In this document: positions 10,552 through 22,013 of the stretch, piece after piece
Layout: each line of letters starts with the position of its first letter
How positions within the stretch are numbered: the stretch's first letter is position 1
DNA from: Triangularia verruculosa
Lineage: Eukaryota > Ascomycota > Sordariomycetes > Sordariales > Podosporaceae
Reading direction: 5' to 3'
Length of the DNA stretch: 64,000 nucleotides
Assembly (NCBI GenBank): GCA_033296885.1
Contig: MU863876.1
Coordinates: 558,001 to 622,000 of the forward strand
Notes under the pieces: generated by a model
Seen by the model: the letters and a program-made list of their open reading frames with translations, nothing else
Database searches by the model: none
What the model was told of the DNA's origin: nothing
Program-made: the position numbers and the translations under genes

Positions 10552-11580
10552 CTACAGGTGTGCCATGCTCACGACTTCCGCCTCAAACTTCTGAAACGGT
10601 TTGGCGACGCTATCCCCATTAAGATAGGTGAGCACCTCAACCCCAGGTGTTATCACAATCTCTTTCTCATCACCCGACGGTGGCTCATAAACGAATCTGA
10701 ATGCCGAACATTCTGAAAAAACATAGTATGCTGAGACTGCGGCATCTTCGACCAACCCACGCAGTATGCGTTCAATTTCGGCCATGTTCTTGTCGGGCTC
10801 TTCGTAGAAATACTGCAGGTATTGTTGGAAGGCAGCGATGAGGGCCTCCATCTGTGGAGCGATCATTGTGAGTGGGGGGAGTGGTTGGGCATGTGGCCGC
10901 TCTGCGTGATAAAAGATACGAGCTGAGCATCGGCGCCACATGTCGATAACAAAGAGCATCCCGCCCAAACGACTTTGCCCTTTCTCACCAAATGGTGGCA
11001 GTGACCTGAGGAATGCCACGAGATGCGGCGGCAGCAGAGACAGACTGGTGATGTTGAAGACATCCATACCGGCTGTGAGAACACGTGCTAGGAGGCTCCT
11101 CAGCGCCACCCACCGCGTCTTGGGGTCCAGGCACAGTCTGGCGATGCGTGATCGTGTATGCTCGTCGAGTTCGAAAATTGCGAGTGACTCCTCGAGCTGA
11201 TTGGCGTCTTGTGGAATGTCCCTCTTGTGGCAGTATTTCCAGGTAAGTCTGTCCGTCCACATCCCCATCTTCAACCACCGAGACTCAAAGTCGTCCCACC
11301 TGCCGCACATTAGCCAGTGGTGGTAATCTGGCGTGAGTTGCCAGGGTTTCGGCTCCTCAGGCTCTTCAAGTTCTTGCTCATTCTGTGGTTCAGGCTCTTC
11401 TTGGTTCTGCTGTGGCCCGGACTCTTCAAGTTCTTGCTTCTGCTGTCGTGCACTCCTGAGTTTGCGAAGCAGGAAAAAAAAGGAAGCAACAATAACAACA
11501 ATAACACCAACAAAGGCCACTGTGCCCACGGCAATGCCGGCGATTTGGCCGGCCGTCAAGATGTAGGATATCGGTGCCAT
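10552..11580 (-). CDS. Single-pass membrane protein of unknown function
   Basis: Single exon, 342 aa, from the first ATG at 11580 (the frame extends 84 bases further without ATG). Residues 1-12 are short and extracellular or luminal. One strong transmembrane helix spans about 13-38 and is followed by Arg/Lys (LRKLRSARQQK), which places the rest in the cytosol. A Gln/Glu/Pro-rich linker (about 45-80) leads to a folded helical domain with several Trp and Leu motifs (about 85-342). I recognise no domain. The combination of a lone N-terminal anchor, a charged linker and a soluble domain is seen in many orphan fungal proteins. Its promoter side holds the 75-bp tandem duplication at 11710. Confidence 0.75.
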   Translation of the reverse strand: MAPISYILTAGQIAGIAVGTVAFVGVIVVIVASFFFLLRKLRSARQQKQELEESGPQQNQEEPEPQNEQELEEPEEPKPWQLTPDYHHWLMCGRWDDFESRWLKMGMWTDRLTWKYCHKRDIPQDANQLEESLAIFELDEHTRSRIARLCLDPKTRWVALRSLLARVLTAGMDVFNITSLSLLPPHLVAFLRSLPPFGEKGQSRLGGMLFVIDMWRRCSARIFYHAERPHAQPLPPLTMIAPQMEALIAAFQQYLQYFYEEPDKNMAEIERILRGLVEDAAVSAYYVFSECSAFRFVYEPPSGDEKEIVITPGVEVLTYLNGDSVAKPFQKFEAEVVSMAHL

Positions 11581-11709
11581 TGTAGAGATAGGTAGGTAAG
11601 GTAGGCAGATGTTTTGGTCAGAAAAGAAGTGGGAAGCTGGAGTGAAGGATTTTGGAGTCTGCAAACGAACAAGTCAAGACTGGGCATGCGTGGCGGGTCT
11701 CTTATGACA

Positions 11710-11858
11710 GATGCCCAAGTTGCCACACTCTCGGTGAACTCCGGCCTTTGAAAGACACGGCACTGCGGTGGGTCATCTATGGAAGATGCCTGAGTTGCCA
11801 CACTTTCGGTAAGCTCCGCCTTTGAAAGACACGGCGCTGCGGCGGTGGATATGCCAAT
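11710..11858. repeat. 75-bp tandem direct duplication
   Basis: Two adjacent copies (11710-11784 and 11785-11858) share GATGCC, AGTTGCCACACT, TCGGT and TTTGAAAGACACGGC, with about ten differences. They lie upstream of the membrane-protein gene. Confidence 0.85.
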
Positions 11859-12018
11859 GTGCTCTTTGTTTGGTCTGTCCTGGGCTGTCTCCCTCTGCGA
11901 AAACGAGCTTTCCACCGCCCGTCCTCTTTCCGCCCGGGCCCACTCCACACCCACCTGTCACCCTCATTTCACGCACCTCAGCAACCTGGCCGTTGATGGC
12001 CGACACAGGAAGGCAATT

Positions 12019-12356
12019 TGATATCTGAGAGCCGTGGAGATCAAAGCCCAGACTGGGAGGGCTGAGGGCTCGTGTTTCTCCGATCATGGCCTCATTGCTG
12101 TTTCCACCCACCGTGTCAAGGACAGGGTAATTTGGAACCGCTGTTCTGATCTTGCAGAACCTCTGTTTGCACAGGAACTTTGTGTTCTGATATCTGAGAG
12201 CCCTGGAGATCAAATCCCAGACTGGGAGGGCTGAGGGCTCGTGTTTCTCCGATCATGGCCTCAATACTGTTTCCACTCACCGTGTCAAGGACAGGGCTAT
12301 TTGGAACCGCTGTCCTCATCTTGCAGAACCTCTGTTTGCACAGGAAATTTGTGTTG
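12019..12356. repeat. 169-bp tandem direct duplication
   Basis: Two head-to-tail units, 12019-12187 and 12188-12356, start with TGATATCTGAGAGCC and share nearly every base, with roughly ten substitutions. Neither copy codes for a recognisable protein. The duplication looks recent and local. Confidence 0.92.
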
Positions 12357-12695
12357 CCTATCACGGCAGCCTGCAGAAAGGCGGAAGGCGGAAGGCGGAC
12401 GTTGACGTCTGGCCGCAAACACACCTTCTCTTCCACATGTCTCAACCTCACCCAGAAATCAGATTTCTGTTTTTCTCTGGCCCACCAAATACCTAGCCAC
12501 TAGCAGGAAACATGGAGGTACCTACCAACAAGCACATGCGTCGGTTCCGTTGAGCGGGGACACGCGCTGCCACTGTCTCGGTGAAGCACCCGTGCATCGA
12601 TAACCCATAGAGCTGCAAGTTAAAGGATGGAGATCACTGCCAGTCTCTGATCTCCTCCAATCTATCCTCTCTCTTTTGCCATACATCTTGCCACC

Positions 12696-12850
12696 ACTTT
12701 CACCCTCTTGTCACTACCGTACTTTCACCCTCTTATCACAACCTTCACCCTCTTCTCACCACTTTCCCCCTCTTCTCACCACTTTCCCCCTCTTCTCACC
12801 ACTTTCCCCCTCTTCTCACCACTTTCACCCTCTTCTCACCGCTTTCACCA
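12696..12850. repeat. 20-bp pyrimidine minisatellite
   Basis: About eight tandem units of a 20-bp motif, ACTTTCCCCCTCTTCTCACC and close variants. The four central units are exact or almost exact, and the outer ones are more diverged. The array ends nine bases before the ATG of the Hsp70-like gene, so it probably lies in the promoter or 5' UTR. Confidence 0.93.
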
Positions 12851-12858
12851 ATATCAAC

Positions 12859-14990
12859 ATGCCGGACGTTCTACCAGACATACGTGTTGTTGTTGATTTC
12901 GGCACAACCTCCACAGGTACGTTCCAATCTGACGTTGCTACGCATATTGTTTTCTCTAGTCATGGCATTGTTTGGGAAGCTGATGTGTGGCATCGTGATA
13001 GGAGCTAAGTGGAATCGACCTACAATACCTCAAGATCCTAAACAATACATCTGTGATTGGCCCGAGGATGACACTGGGCTCGAGATCAAAGTCCCCTCCG
13101 TCCTCGCCAAACGCGCCGATGCCACGGGGGCACTAAAATGGGGGTTTGCCTGTGAAAAGGACATGGACGAGACCAATAAGTGGAGGTATCTCAAAGTTTC
13201 CCTCGACCCTGAGCACCACAAGAAGAGCAAGGAATACGGCTGGCCACACGCGCCTCCCACTCTGCTGGACGTTCACCAACTCGTGGGCACCTATCTCAAC
13301 CGCATTTACCTCCACATCAAGAAGACTATCAGCAACCAGCTCAAAGCGGACGGAAAAGAGTGGCACGAGCGCTCGGTTGAATTTGTCTTCAGTGTTCCCA
13401 CGACTTGGACCAACCCAGGAATCCTACGGAGCTTTCAGAATATCATCCGCAGCGCCGGATACGGAGTCCCCAAGCGGCATACGGCTATCCTGGGAACAAC
13501 AGAGGCCGAGGCTGCGGGAGCTAGCTTTTTCATCCATCCCGATCCCACCTGGGGGCTCAGAAAGGGCGATATTTTGCTGTCGATTGATGCTGGGGGCGGA
13601 ACGACAGACTGCGGAGCACTCAGGATCGTGGCCACAAAGCCGCCTTTAGCCGAGCAAATCCAAGATGCGAGAGGAATAGGGATTGGCTCCATGCTAATCG
13701 ATGTGGCATTTCGGGGGCTAGTTGAGGACAAGCTGAAACGTCAGTGTGAGCTTCCCCCTCAGCTTGCCGATAATCTTCCGCTACTATTATCCCAAAACAT
13801 TACCTTCCACATCGCAAAATGCCGTTTCGGACCCCAAGGCATTGATGGACCCGTTTTGGAGATTCCGCTGCGCGGTACAGATGCCAACTTTCAGTTTCGC
13901 GAGGTTGGCATCGTGAACGGAAAGTTTCAACTGGAAAGGTATCTACACACATGTTTTTCCTTCCCCATAAGCAAACAAGGGCTGACATATGGGAACATAG
14001 ACGAGAGCTACAGCAGTTTTTTGACGTTCAGTTTCAAGGAATATCAAAACTCTTGGACGACATCTTGAAGGATCTTGCGGGGGATGGCGTTGAACGTGTG
14101 GTATGAAGAATCCAACCTCTCTTGCCCCTGCTCCCACCCTTTTACCTACTTCTTCCGGTCTCTTCAGGTAGAGACCGTTGGTCAGCCGAACATGTCATGC
14201 TAACGCCCGTCTCCTGGACCAGAAGCACATCCTTTTGTCAGGAGGGTTGGGCGGATCGGCCTATATCCTCGACAGGCTCAAAGATTATGTCGAGAACTCG
14301 GAAAGTGCCGTTTTGAGAGGCGTCCAGGTGCACCAGTCCAGCCTTCCCCGTCTCGCTGTTATTGACGGCCTCCTTTTCGAGCAAGACAACCGAGTGCTGC
14401 GGACACGGGCCGCGCGCGCAAGCTATGGGGTCTTGACGAACGCCAGGTATGACGCGGATTCTCACTACGGGGAAGACATCGTAGAAGGATTGGACGGCCA
14501 CAGGCAGGTCCCAAACCAGATCGTTTGGGTCGTCCGGAAGGGCGAAACTTTCAACAATGGACACCGCTTCATGACAACTGTCGAGAAGCAAATAGAGCGG
14601 GACGCCAGTTTAAGGTTGGAAGAGACCGTGGTTGTCAGCCACGGCTGGGGCAAGGTTTTGCCCGCAAGTATGAAAAAGGCCGCACGTAGGTTACGTCCCC
14701 TTCCCTTTCCACACTTTGCCCGCCTATTGAACATGTGTCTAGTACTAGATAAAACTGGAAGCCCTTTGCCGCAACGACTTCGCCTCGTTGTGGATCTGAG
14801 CGACGTGGCCGACCGGAAAGCGCTGGTCAAGAAACCAAAGTCGAGGATCTTTCACAAGTCCGAATTGTACTTGCACTGCGAGTACAAACTTTTCATCATG
14901 ATCGGACCGTCGGGAGATGTCGGCTTTGAGGCCGAGCACAACGGCAGGATTATCCCAGTTCCGTCCGAGTACGTTGACCTCCGAGTCTAG
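12859..14990 (+). CDS. Hsp70-like ATPase without substrate-binding lid
   Basis: Preferred model: exons 12859-12916, 13002-13938, 14001-14100 and 14223-14990, about 620 aa. The first intron is placed to end at 13001 because this aligns the glycine-rich start with the family; an earlier AG at 12959 is also in phase. Actin/Hsp70 ATPase motifs are clear: phosphate loop 1 (VVDFGTTSTG, near 11-20), phosphate loop 2 (IDAGGGTTDCGA, near 213) and the adenosine motif (ILLSGGLGGSAY, near 367). There is no canonical Hsp70 substrate domain. This matches the large fungal group of HSPA12-like proteins, whose clients are mostly unknown. A 57-nt in-frame segment at 14688-14744 (GTAGGT...TCTAG) might be a further intron. 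The promoter is minisatellite-rich. Confidence 0.85.
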
Positions 14991-15639
14991 GTTCGTTGGC
15001 CTTTTCTTTGCCCTTTGCTTGTTTATGGTTTTGTTGTATCGACTGCTGACGATTGGTTGATGGTCCGCAGGCTGATGGCGATGCGGCGCTGGGGGGTTGA
15101 AATCTTGTATTGTGGTCCGGCTCTTTCTTCTTTCTTTTTTTCTACGTGGTAATCATCAACATGTATTTACTTGATTCGCTCTCTCCAAGACCCATCAGCC
15201 AGAACCAAAACTTGCGTTCAAACGTGTGGAGCAGTTCACTGAGGTGGTATTCTTGACTGTCACGGTGTCTGACACGTGAATGGAATGCTCTGGTGGGATG
15301 TAAATACGGTCCTGTGCGGTCCTTTTGAAGCTTTTGTTTTGTTCAGAATTTATCACCGGTTCAATATAAGGTAGGTATGCTTCAAGATAACTGCGTGGCT
15401 TCCAAACTCAACAAAACGCACGAAGGACTGGACATTCTCTCGCAGTGACCGTAACAGCTCCGTACAGGTACCCTGACAGTCAGGTAAACATCACAGCACA
15501 CAGCACACAGCACACAGCACACAGTACACAGTACACAGCACCAAATTCCAAATTCCAAAAGAAAATACTATTAGTACTATCATGTATCACCCCCACTTTT
15601 GCCCGACCTACTGCCATGTCGCCAACATCTATCTACCCA
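14991..15639. other. Convergent intergenic region with CA-type microsatellite
   Basis: About 650 bp between convergent genes. A microsatellite of the unit CACAGCA, drifting to GTACACA, occupies about 15493-15541. No gene is seen. A GGTAGGTA motif lies at 15370. Confidence 0.6.
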
Positions 15640-17145
15640 TTACTGAACCTCATGCACCTGCCCATCGCCCCTCTGCGTGCCCAGCTCGACCGCATGAGCC
15701 GGGTAATGCTCGTTTCTGCCCTGGTGCCCCTGGTGCTGCTGCTGCTGCTGTTGACCCCCATACCCCCCGTACCCCGTCACCTGCGGCGAAACCGGCATCG
15801 CCGGCTGCTGCTGCTGCTGCTGCTGCTGGTGGTGGTAATCCCCCCCGGGGCCCGTAAACTGCGGCGAAACCGGCGGCGGCGGCGATGAAAACCCCTGCTG
15901 ATACTGCTGGTACTGCGGCTGGAGAACAACACCGTCGGCATTATTGTACCCCGGCGCCGGGGGCGTCACCTGGCCCACGGGCGTGACAGTCTCGTGCACC
16001 GCGGGCTTGACGATGCTGCTCGGCCGGTTGTCGGCCGGCTGTTGGGAGTAGCTGGCCATGAACGAGGGCGGGGGTTGGCTGCCATCCGGAATCGACATTT
16101 GCTGCTGAGGTGAAGCGGCTAGGGTGGACGGCTGCCCTGCTAGTGGTGGGACGCCGCCGGGGCCTTGCTGCTGGAGTCGGAGTTCCTGGTTCCTCTTCTT
16201 GCGGCGGCCGCAGTAGATGACCAGGAAGATGATGATGCCCACCATTGCGAGAAAGCCTGCAGATGGTTAGTGGCTAGGTCAGGTAGGTAGGTAGGAGGAG
16301 TGGGTACGGTAGGTAGGGAAATGGAAGGGGAAAAAAACGTACTGACACCACCGACTACTGCGCCGACGATGAGCGCGGTGTTGACGGTCGACGCTACTGC
16401 TTCTTCAGGGGTTTTCCCGTTGGAGTTGGCGGTGTCTAGGTTGCGGTTGTTGTTGTTGTCGGCGTCGTTGACGCTGTCGGTGGGGTTGGCAACGCCGTCG
16501 GTTGGGTTCGCGACACCGCTTCTGCTGCCACCGCCTGTGGTGGTGCCCCTGCCGGAGCCGGAAGTGATGTCGTAGATGGGGAGAACCACGGATGTGGCTG
16601 CGCAGAGGGGGATGGTCCAGCCGCTGTAGTCGCCGTCGGCGTAGACCAAAGTGGCGCATTCTGGCTCGGCGACATCGGAGCTGGAGACGGAGTCAGTGGT
16701 GGCTGGAGGAAGAAGAAGAAGCGGTGACGGTCGAGGCTTACCAGTACATTGTCCTGTCTGCGTCACGGTTTGATGCCAGCCGGGAGGAGGTGTATGGGAG
16801 ACAGGCCGTCCAGATGTTGCAAGCCGTCGAGAGACAGCACCCGATGGCGCTGGCGGCCGAGTTGACACGGCACTCTGCTCCCCATTCGGCGCTGCATGTG
16901 AACGGGGCCCGTGAATCGCCGACGAAACCGCAGGTGTTCTCCCCGGACTGGCGTTGGAAGAGGGCCCGCGCATGGGGAGTGGGAGCTGGCGGTTGCTGGA
17001 GCTCAAGGTGGCCAACTCGCGCGGGTGCCAGTCCCGTCTCAACAGGCGATGTTGGGTTGTATTGCTCGCTGCCCGCAATGTGTGAGTGGGCAACAGGAAG
17101 CCATACCGAGACGGCAACCAGCCGGCGAAGAGAACAAACGGCCAT
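15640..17145 (-). CDS. Secreted-ectodomain, single-pass membrane protein with poly-Q tail (sensor-like)
   Basis: Exons 17145-16742, 16680-16343 and 16256-15640, with introns of 61 and 86 nt; about 452 aa. The ATG at 17145 opens a signal peptide (about 1-25). The ectodomain has spaced cysteines (CGF, FTC, CCLSTAC, then CSDVAEPEC) of the kind found in fungal Mid2- or WSC-like surface proteins. A Ser/Thr/Asn/Gly-rich stalk follows. A transmembrane helix (about 245-272, ALIVGAVVGGV joined across intron 2 to MVGIIIFLVIYC) is followed by a basic CGRRKKRN stop-transfer. The cytosolic tail is rich in Pro/Gln with two CAG-encoded glutamine runs. A role as a cell-wall or stress sensor is inference from layout. 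Intron 1 must end at 16681: the earlier AG gives a stop. Confidence 0.8.
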
Positions 17146-17725
17146 GTCTTGCTTCGACAGGTCACAACGGCAGAGGGACAAGTCGAAAACAAACACCCCC
17201 GGGGGACGCCTCCATGTTTAAACTGGAGAAAACACTCTCACCGCATTTGGTGGAATCCCGTATCTGCGGCTGGCCCTGGAGCTGGAGAGAATCACCAAAC
17301 AGAACCCCAGTATCTGGATGGACAACTGGGGCCACGCATCACGCTAACGAAAGAGGCGTTTGCAGCAACTCACAGCCGCAACTCGCCAAGTATTCCGCAT
17401 CCGTTCAAGGCCCTCTCGGGTGGCTGCATAGTTCAGGGAGGGGCCGCTTCTCAGATCTTGCATGACATGAGGAGAAAAACATGTGCCCAGACCGATTCAG
17501 CCTCACATCCAACTGTTACACAGCGCACAAACATGCGTCCGTGCTCGTTTTCGGGATGGTTACCCAAAGGGGCCAGATCGGTCCGCACTGGCTCTCGGAA
17601 CGTCTTCCCCCTGACAAAAGTGACCCGTCGAGATCAAGACAGAAATGCCAAAAAAAAACATCAAGTAAGAGATACACTTCTTATAACATCACGAAACCAA
17701 ACAGCAAAACCCAACAAAAACAAAA
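17146..17725. other. Intergenic region upstream of the sensor-like gene
   Basis: About 580 bp between the start of one minus-strand gene and the stop of the next. It should contain the promoter of the sensor-like gene. The open frames here show no protein signature. Confidence 0.5.
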
Positions 17726-20700
17726 TCACTCGCCACAATTAGGGCAAACACGGTGACCATTACTCACCCCCCCGTTCTCCCCCACCGTCCCATTCACCGA
17801 CACCACCCCATTGTCCACCGTGCCCCCATTGTCCATCTCCTTCCCAATCCTCCCAAACCTCTCCCGCCAAAGACTCACCCTCTCCTCCTCCGTCTCCTTC
17901 CACGGATCCCCATTGATCCTCTCCACATCCACCACCATACCAGTCCCGCCCTGACCGGCCCCCGTCGTCAAAACAACCTTTCCCCTCGCCAGCGGCTCCG
18001 TCTTTCTGATCTCGCCCAGCAATCCCCTCGCACTCGCTATTTTTTCGTCAGTCAGTCGGCCAATTCTCACTTACTACCTTTGCAATACATGAAATCACAA
18101 AGGGGCGGGTGACCAGAAAAGAAAAAAAAAAAGAAGAAAAAAAAAGAAAAGACTCACCTCCGGGATCCCTCGTGTCGCTCCAAACCGCAACCCTGAACTC
18201 TTTCCCGGGTTGAAAGAAGAGGTTTTTGCCTGCTGCCAGCGGCTCCGAGGCCGGGAAGGGCTGCAGCGCGGCCTCGTGCACGCCCTCGAGGGTGAGGATG
18301 GCGCCCTTGGCGACGGCGGAGGGGAGGGAGAGGGGTTGGTTGTGGTCGAGGGTGAGAGCGACAGGGGAGGAGAGGAAGATGTTGGGGGATTTGGTGAGGA
18401 TGTGGTCGATGTAGAGCTGCTGTGATTCTCCCTCTTTTTCTTCTTGTTGTTGTTGTTGTTCTTGTTCTTGACCTGCTCCTGGGGACGAAGGCGGGGAGGT
18501 GCTGCTGCTGGGGATGGAGCCGTAGAGATAGAAGGGGCAGTAGCCTGAGGGGTAGGTGTCGTCGTGGGAGGAGGTGTTCAAGGGCCGGTTTTTGAGGATG
18601 GAGAGGATGGTGAGGGGGGTGCGGGGGAGGATTATGCCACTTAGGATGGGGGGAAGGGGGTGTTAGTTTGATAGTTTACGAGACGAAGGGTCGGGGAGGG
18701 GAAAGGGATAGCTTACTTGGATGAAGTGGTGAGGTTTCCAAAGAGGATTGTTTTGGTAGCGGTCGACAGGACGGAGTCTAGATCGATTTTGTCCGAGGTC
18801 TTGAGAATAATCTCGTCATCCCCTGTGTTGCCCTCCAACAATCGGTACGCCTGCCTCCCCTCTTCGCTTGCAAACTCGGCCTCGAGAATGATCTGTCTTC
18901 GGTGCTTGGCAAGGTGAAACATGGGCCGATAAGACAAATAAACAGTCTTTGCCGAGCCCCGTCCTTTGATCCAGAAACTGTGGTAATCCGGGCTGTCGTC
19001 ATTCCGCACCTGACAGACCTTCACTTCTTTTTCGACCACCTCCCTGAAGGTTTCGCCGAGCATGTTGATGAAGCGGCCGTGGTCACCATCCATCGTTGCC
19101 AAGGGACTCATGACGACGTTTCGGAGCACCATGAGCTTCTCATGGGGGGTGTTAGTGTCAAGCCCGAGCCGTCGCTTGAAGTTTGTGGCGCAGTCGCCGT
19201 AGTCTTTGTATTCAAACTCGGTGGAGGTGAGGTACAATGGTATGGAAGATGGGTTGTCGTCCGGGTGGTCGACCGAGAGACGGCTGACGACACGCTCCAT
19301 GAGGTAGTTTGCTTCTTCGACGTCGGTGTTGAGGCAGCCGTCTGGGTAGCGCCAGTTGAGTGCGAAGGCGTTGATGTTGAGGTCTGAGCCAAGCGCGCGG
19401 AGGAGCGTGATGGTTTTGTCGGCTGTATTTGTGGTGATGCTGTCCTGGGCAATGATTTCGGTGTTGGATTTGCTGAGGATTTCATCGCGGATCCTCTGCT
19501 TTTCGCGTTCAATTTCCCTGGGGTCAGAAGAGGCTTCAGACGGCAGGGCGTTGAAGGGGGTGCAGACGAAGGAGTCTCGCGGAGTGGAGAGAGCGGCCCA
19601 GAGTGCCGAGAGCTGACAGCCATGAGCAAAAGACCGTGAATTGTCCCAAGAAGAGGTGGCTTACACGAGACGAGGTAAAACATGCCTCCGCAAGAAGCGC
19701 ACCGTAGCCCTTTTGGTCTAGACCTATGCACTGGTTAGACAGCCATGTTGAGACGGCCGATGCACCTGGCTTGCTGTGTCTATCATTAGCCCCCTGTTTG
19801 TTGTTGACATGTTGTGGGTGTAACTTACCTCCCCTCTACCCCGTAAATGCCAATGCTCGTCACAGCGCCACGAGATAGGTAAGGACTCGTCCAGGTGACA
19901 AGGTTCTTGATCCTTCCGTCTCGATATGTCAGCGCGCCGGCAGGATATGGAATGTATCCAGCCTTGTGAGGGTCAACCGTGATCGAGTCACAGTACCGCA
20001 GGGCAAAGAGAGACTGTTGTGTCTCGACCCTCAGACTGAGATCCGGCACCAATCCATCCTCGCCCCCATCTCTGTCAGCATCGTCCTGGCCCTCCCGGGG
20101 CAGCATCGTGGCAAAATATCCTCCCCAAGCCGCATCGGCGTGAACCATGAACGACATGCCACGGGCCTGGAACCTCTGCCTCATGGCCAGTATCTTCTCC
20201 AGCGGATCCACAGCCCCTTCCTCCGTCGACCCAATGACCGCAACAACAGCATAAACCGGCTGCTGCCGTTCAAACCTCTCCTCAAGCAGCTTCTCCAGCT
20301 TATCAAGATCGACCCTCGCATCATGATCAACCCCAACACTCACCGCATTCTCCGACCCCAACCCAACCAACGCCGCCGCCTTGGGCCAAGAATAATGCTT
20401 CGTGCTCGGCACAAAAAACTGCCCATCCATCCCCTCCACCACCCCAAAGTGCCTATTCAACGCCTCCTTCCCCACCGTCTGGACATTATACCCTGCCATC
20501 ACCCCCTCCAACCACTCGGGCGTGATCCCAAACTGCTCATGAAGCACCCCGGGAATATCCAACACCGTCTTCACCCTCAGGTTCATCATCTCCCACAGGC
20601 TCATCTCCCTCAGCAACTTCAACCTCCCCTCACAAGTCCGAACCCTAAACTCGTCACTCACAAACCTCAACGGGCCATCCTCATCATCCATCGCCTTCCT

Positions 20701-21349
20701 CACCGACAGCGGGTAGTACTTCAGGTTCCTCGCCACCCACAGCGCCTCAATGTTGGCGACGGTGCCATCGCACGTGACGTGGCCCCAGGCTTTGTCCTGC
20801 TCTTCAAAGCCGAAAAGCTCACACAGCTGCTCGCCGACCTCGATCTCGGCCACGGTGGACAGCGGCGAGGCTTCGAGGGCGACGTTGTTGGGGTTGTAGA
20901 GCATGGTCATGAAGTAGCCGAGCAGGGCGGGCATGCTGAGGTCGGTGCACATGTGGGCTTGGTATCGGGGGGACCAGAAGGGGATCGAGTGCTGGCCGAG
21001 GAGCCGGGCGGTTTGCTGGACCGCGGCTTTGGTGCGGGCGGCCGAGGCGAGGAAGGATGGGGAGGACTGGATGGAAGGGGGGATGAAGTTGAAGTTGTTT
21101 TCCTGTGAGTCTGTTAATACTTTTGAGGTACAAAGGGAGGGTGGGGGAAAAAAGAGGACTGACGACATCTTCTCCGAAATAGTTCTTTCGGGCGAGCTGC
21201 AGTTCGTCGAGGATAGTGGTAATGTTTTCACGGAATTGGGGGAGGTTTTCAGCGCGGGGACCGATGAAGTAGGAGCTGATCACCTCATGGGTGATGTCTC
21301 TTGCCTCCTCTGCGGGCTTGATGGCCTTGGCCTTAGCTGGACGGGTCAT
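17726..21349 (-). CDS. PLP-dependent group II decarboxylase, long fungal form
   Basis: Six exons: 21349-21164, 21102-19829, 19773-19665, 19612-18717, 18639-18158 and 18036-17726; introns 61, 55, 52, 77 and 121 nt; about 1085 aa. Every junction keeps frame. The first half is a fold-type I PLP decarboxylase: an N-terminal helical arm, CDGTVANIEA, HADAAWGG (the cofactor-contacting Asp), and the PLP lysine in DPHKAGYIPYPAG near residue 442. This family decarboxylates aromatic amino acids or glutamate; the substrate here cannot be told. The C-terminal 550 residues form the extra region typical of long ascomycete members, with a Gln/Glu-rich insert. The stop used gives a CPNCGE end; a GTGAGT at about 17763 could instead start another intron. 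The ATG at 21349 is the first after an in-frame stop. Confidence 0.88.
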
Positions 21350-22013
21350 GGCGTATAGCTTTTTGAGTGTTTTCAATTAGACAATGATGCAAAAGTGAAG
21401 TGAAAAAGATGTCTGCCCCAAGTCCGATCTCGATCGGGGCTGTCATAGACTTTTATAGTCCCCATCTCCCGCGCATATGCACTCCTCATCCATCCCATGT
21501 TTTTGTTTCAATTCCACCACCTTTTCCTTTCCCTCGTACTAATGCGGCCTTGAGTTACGCAGGCATACACGGATCGGTCTGTGCCAGTAAGAGAGGAGAT
21601 GAACCAGTGCCACAGACCGCACAACAGGTTGCGGTGAATAATGGTAATGCGCCCCTCCCTACCTACCAACCGCATCGCGAAAATCACCTGCAAGCCACAT
21701 TACCTGCTTCAATAGAATCACAGATCGAACCCGGGAGCTTCCCCGATGAGCTGATGATTGTAGTGGCCCTGTAGTGGTTTCGTCACACTGTCTCAGCCAT
21801 ACCCTCCAACTTCGCTTCAAAGCTATACCGAGTACCCAGATAGGCAGTTTCGCAGCATGTCTCACAGCTCGAGATGATCGTTTGACAGAGATCCGCGGAT
21901 GCACTCTTCCACAGCCGTGAATACATGGAAACCACAACAATGACTGCTTGAGCGAACCCTAACCCCTCGCTATTTTGGTTTTCGAGGGAAAAGGGTGGAT
22001 GTCCACACGGTGT
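21350..22013. other. Intergenic region between two minus-strand genes
   Basis: About 660 bp that must hold the promoter of the decarboxylase and the 3' end of the SNF2 gene. No gene, repeat or RNA is recognised. Confidence 0.5.

Noticed and set aside
12960..13001. Extra short exon in the Hsp70-like gene (intron ending at 12959)
   Set aside because: In phase, but it inserts residues that break the alignment just after the glycine loop; the AG at 13001 fits the family better.
19966..21108. 380-codon plus-strand frame across the decarboxylase
   Set aside because: Antisense shadow with Pro/His/Arg-rich composition; the minus strand has a clear PLP enzyme.
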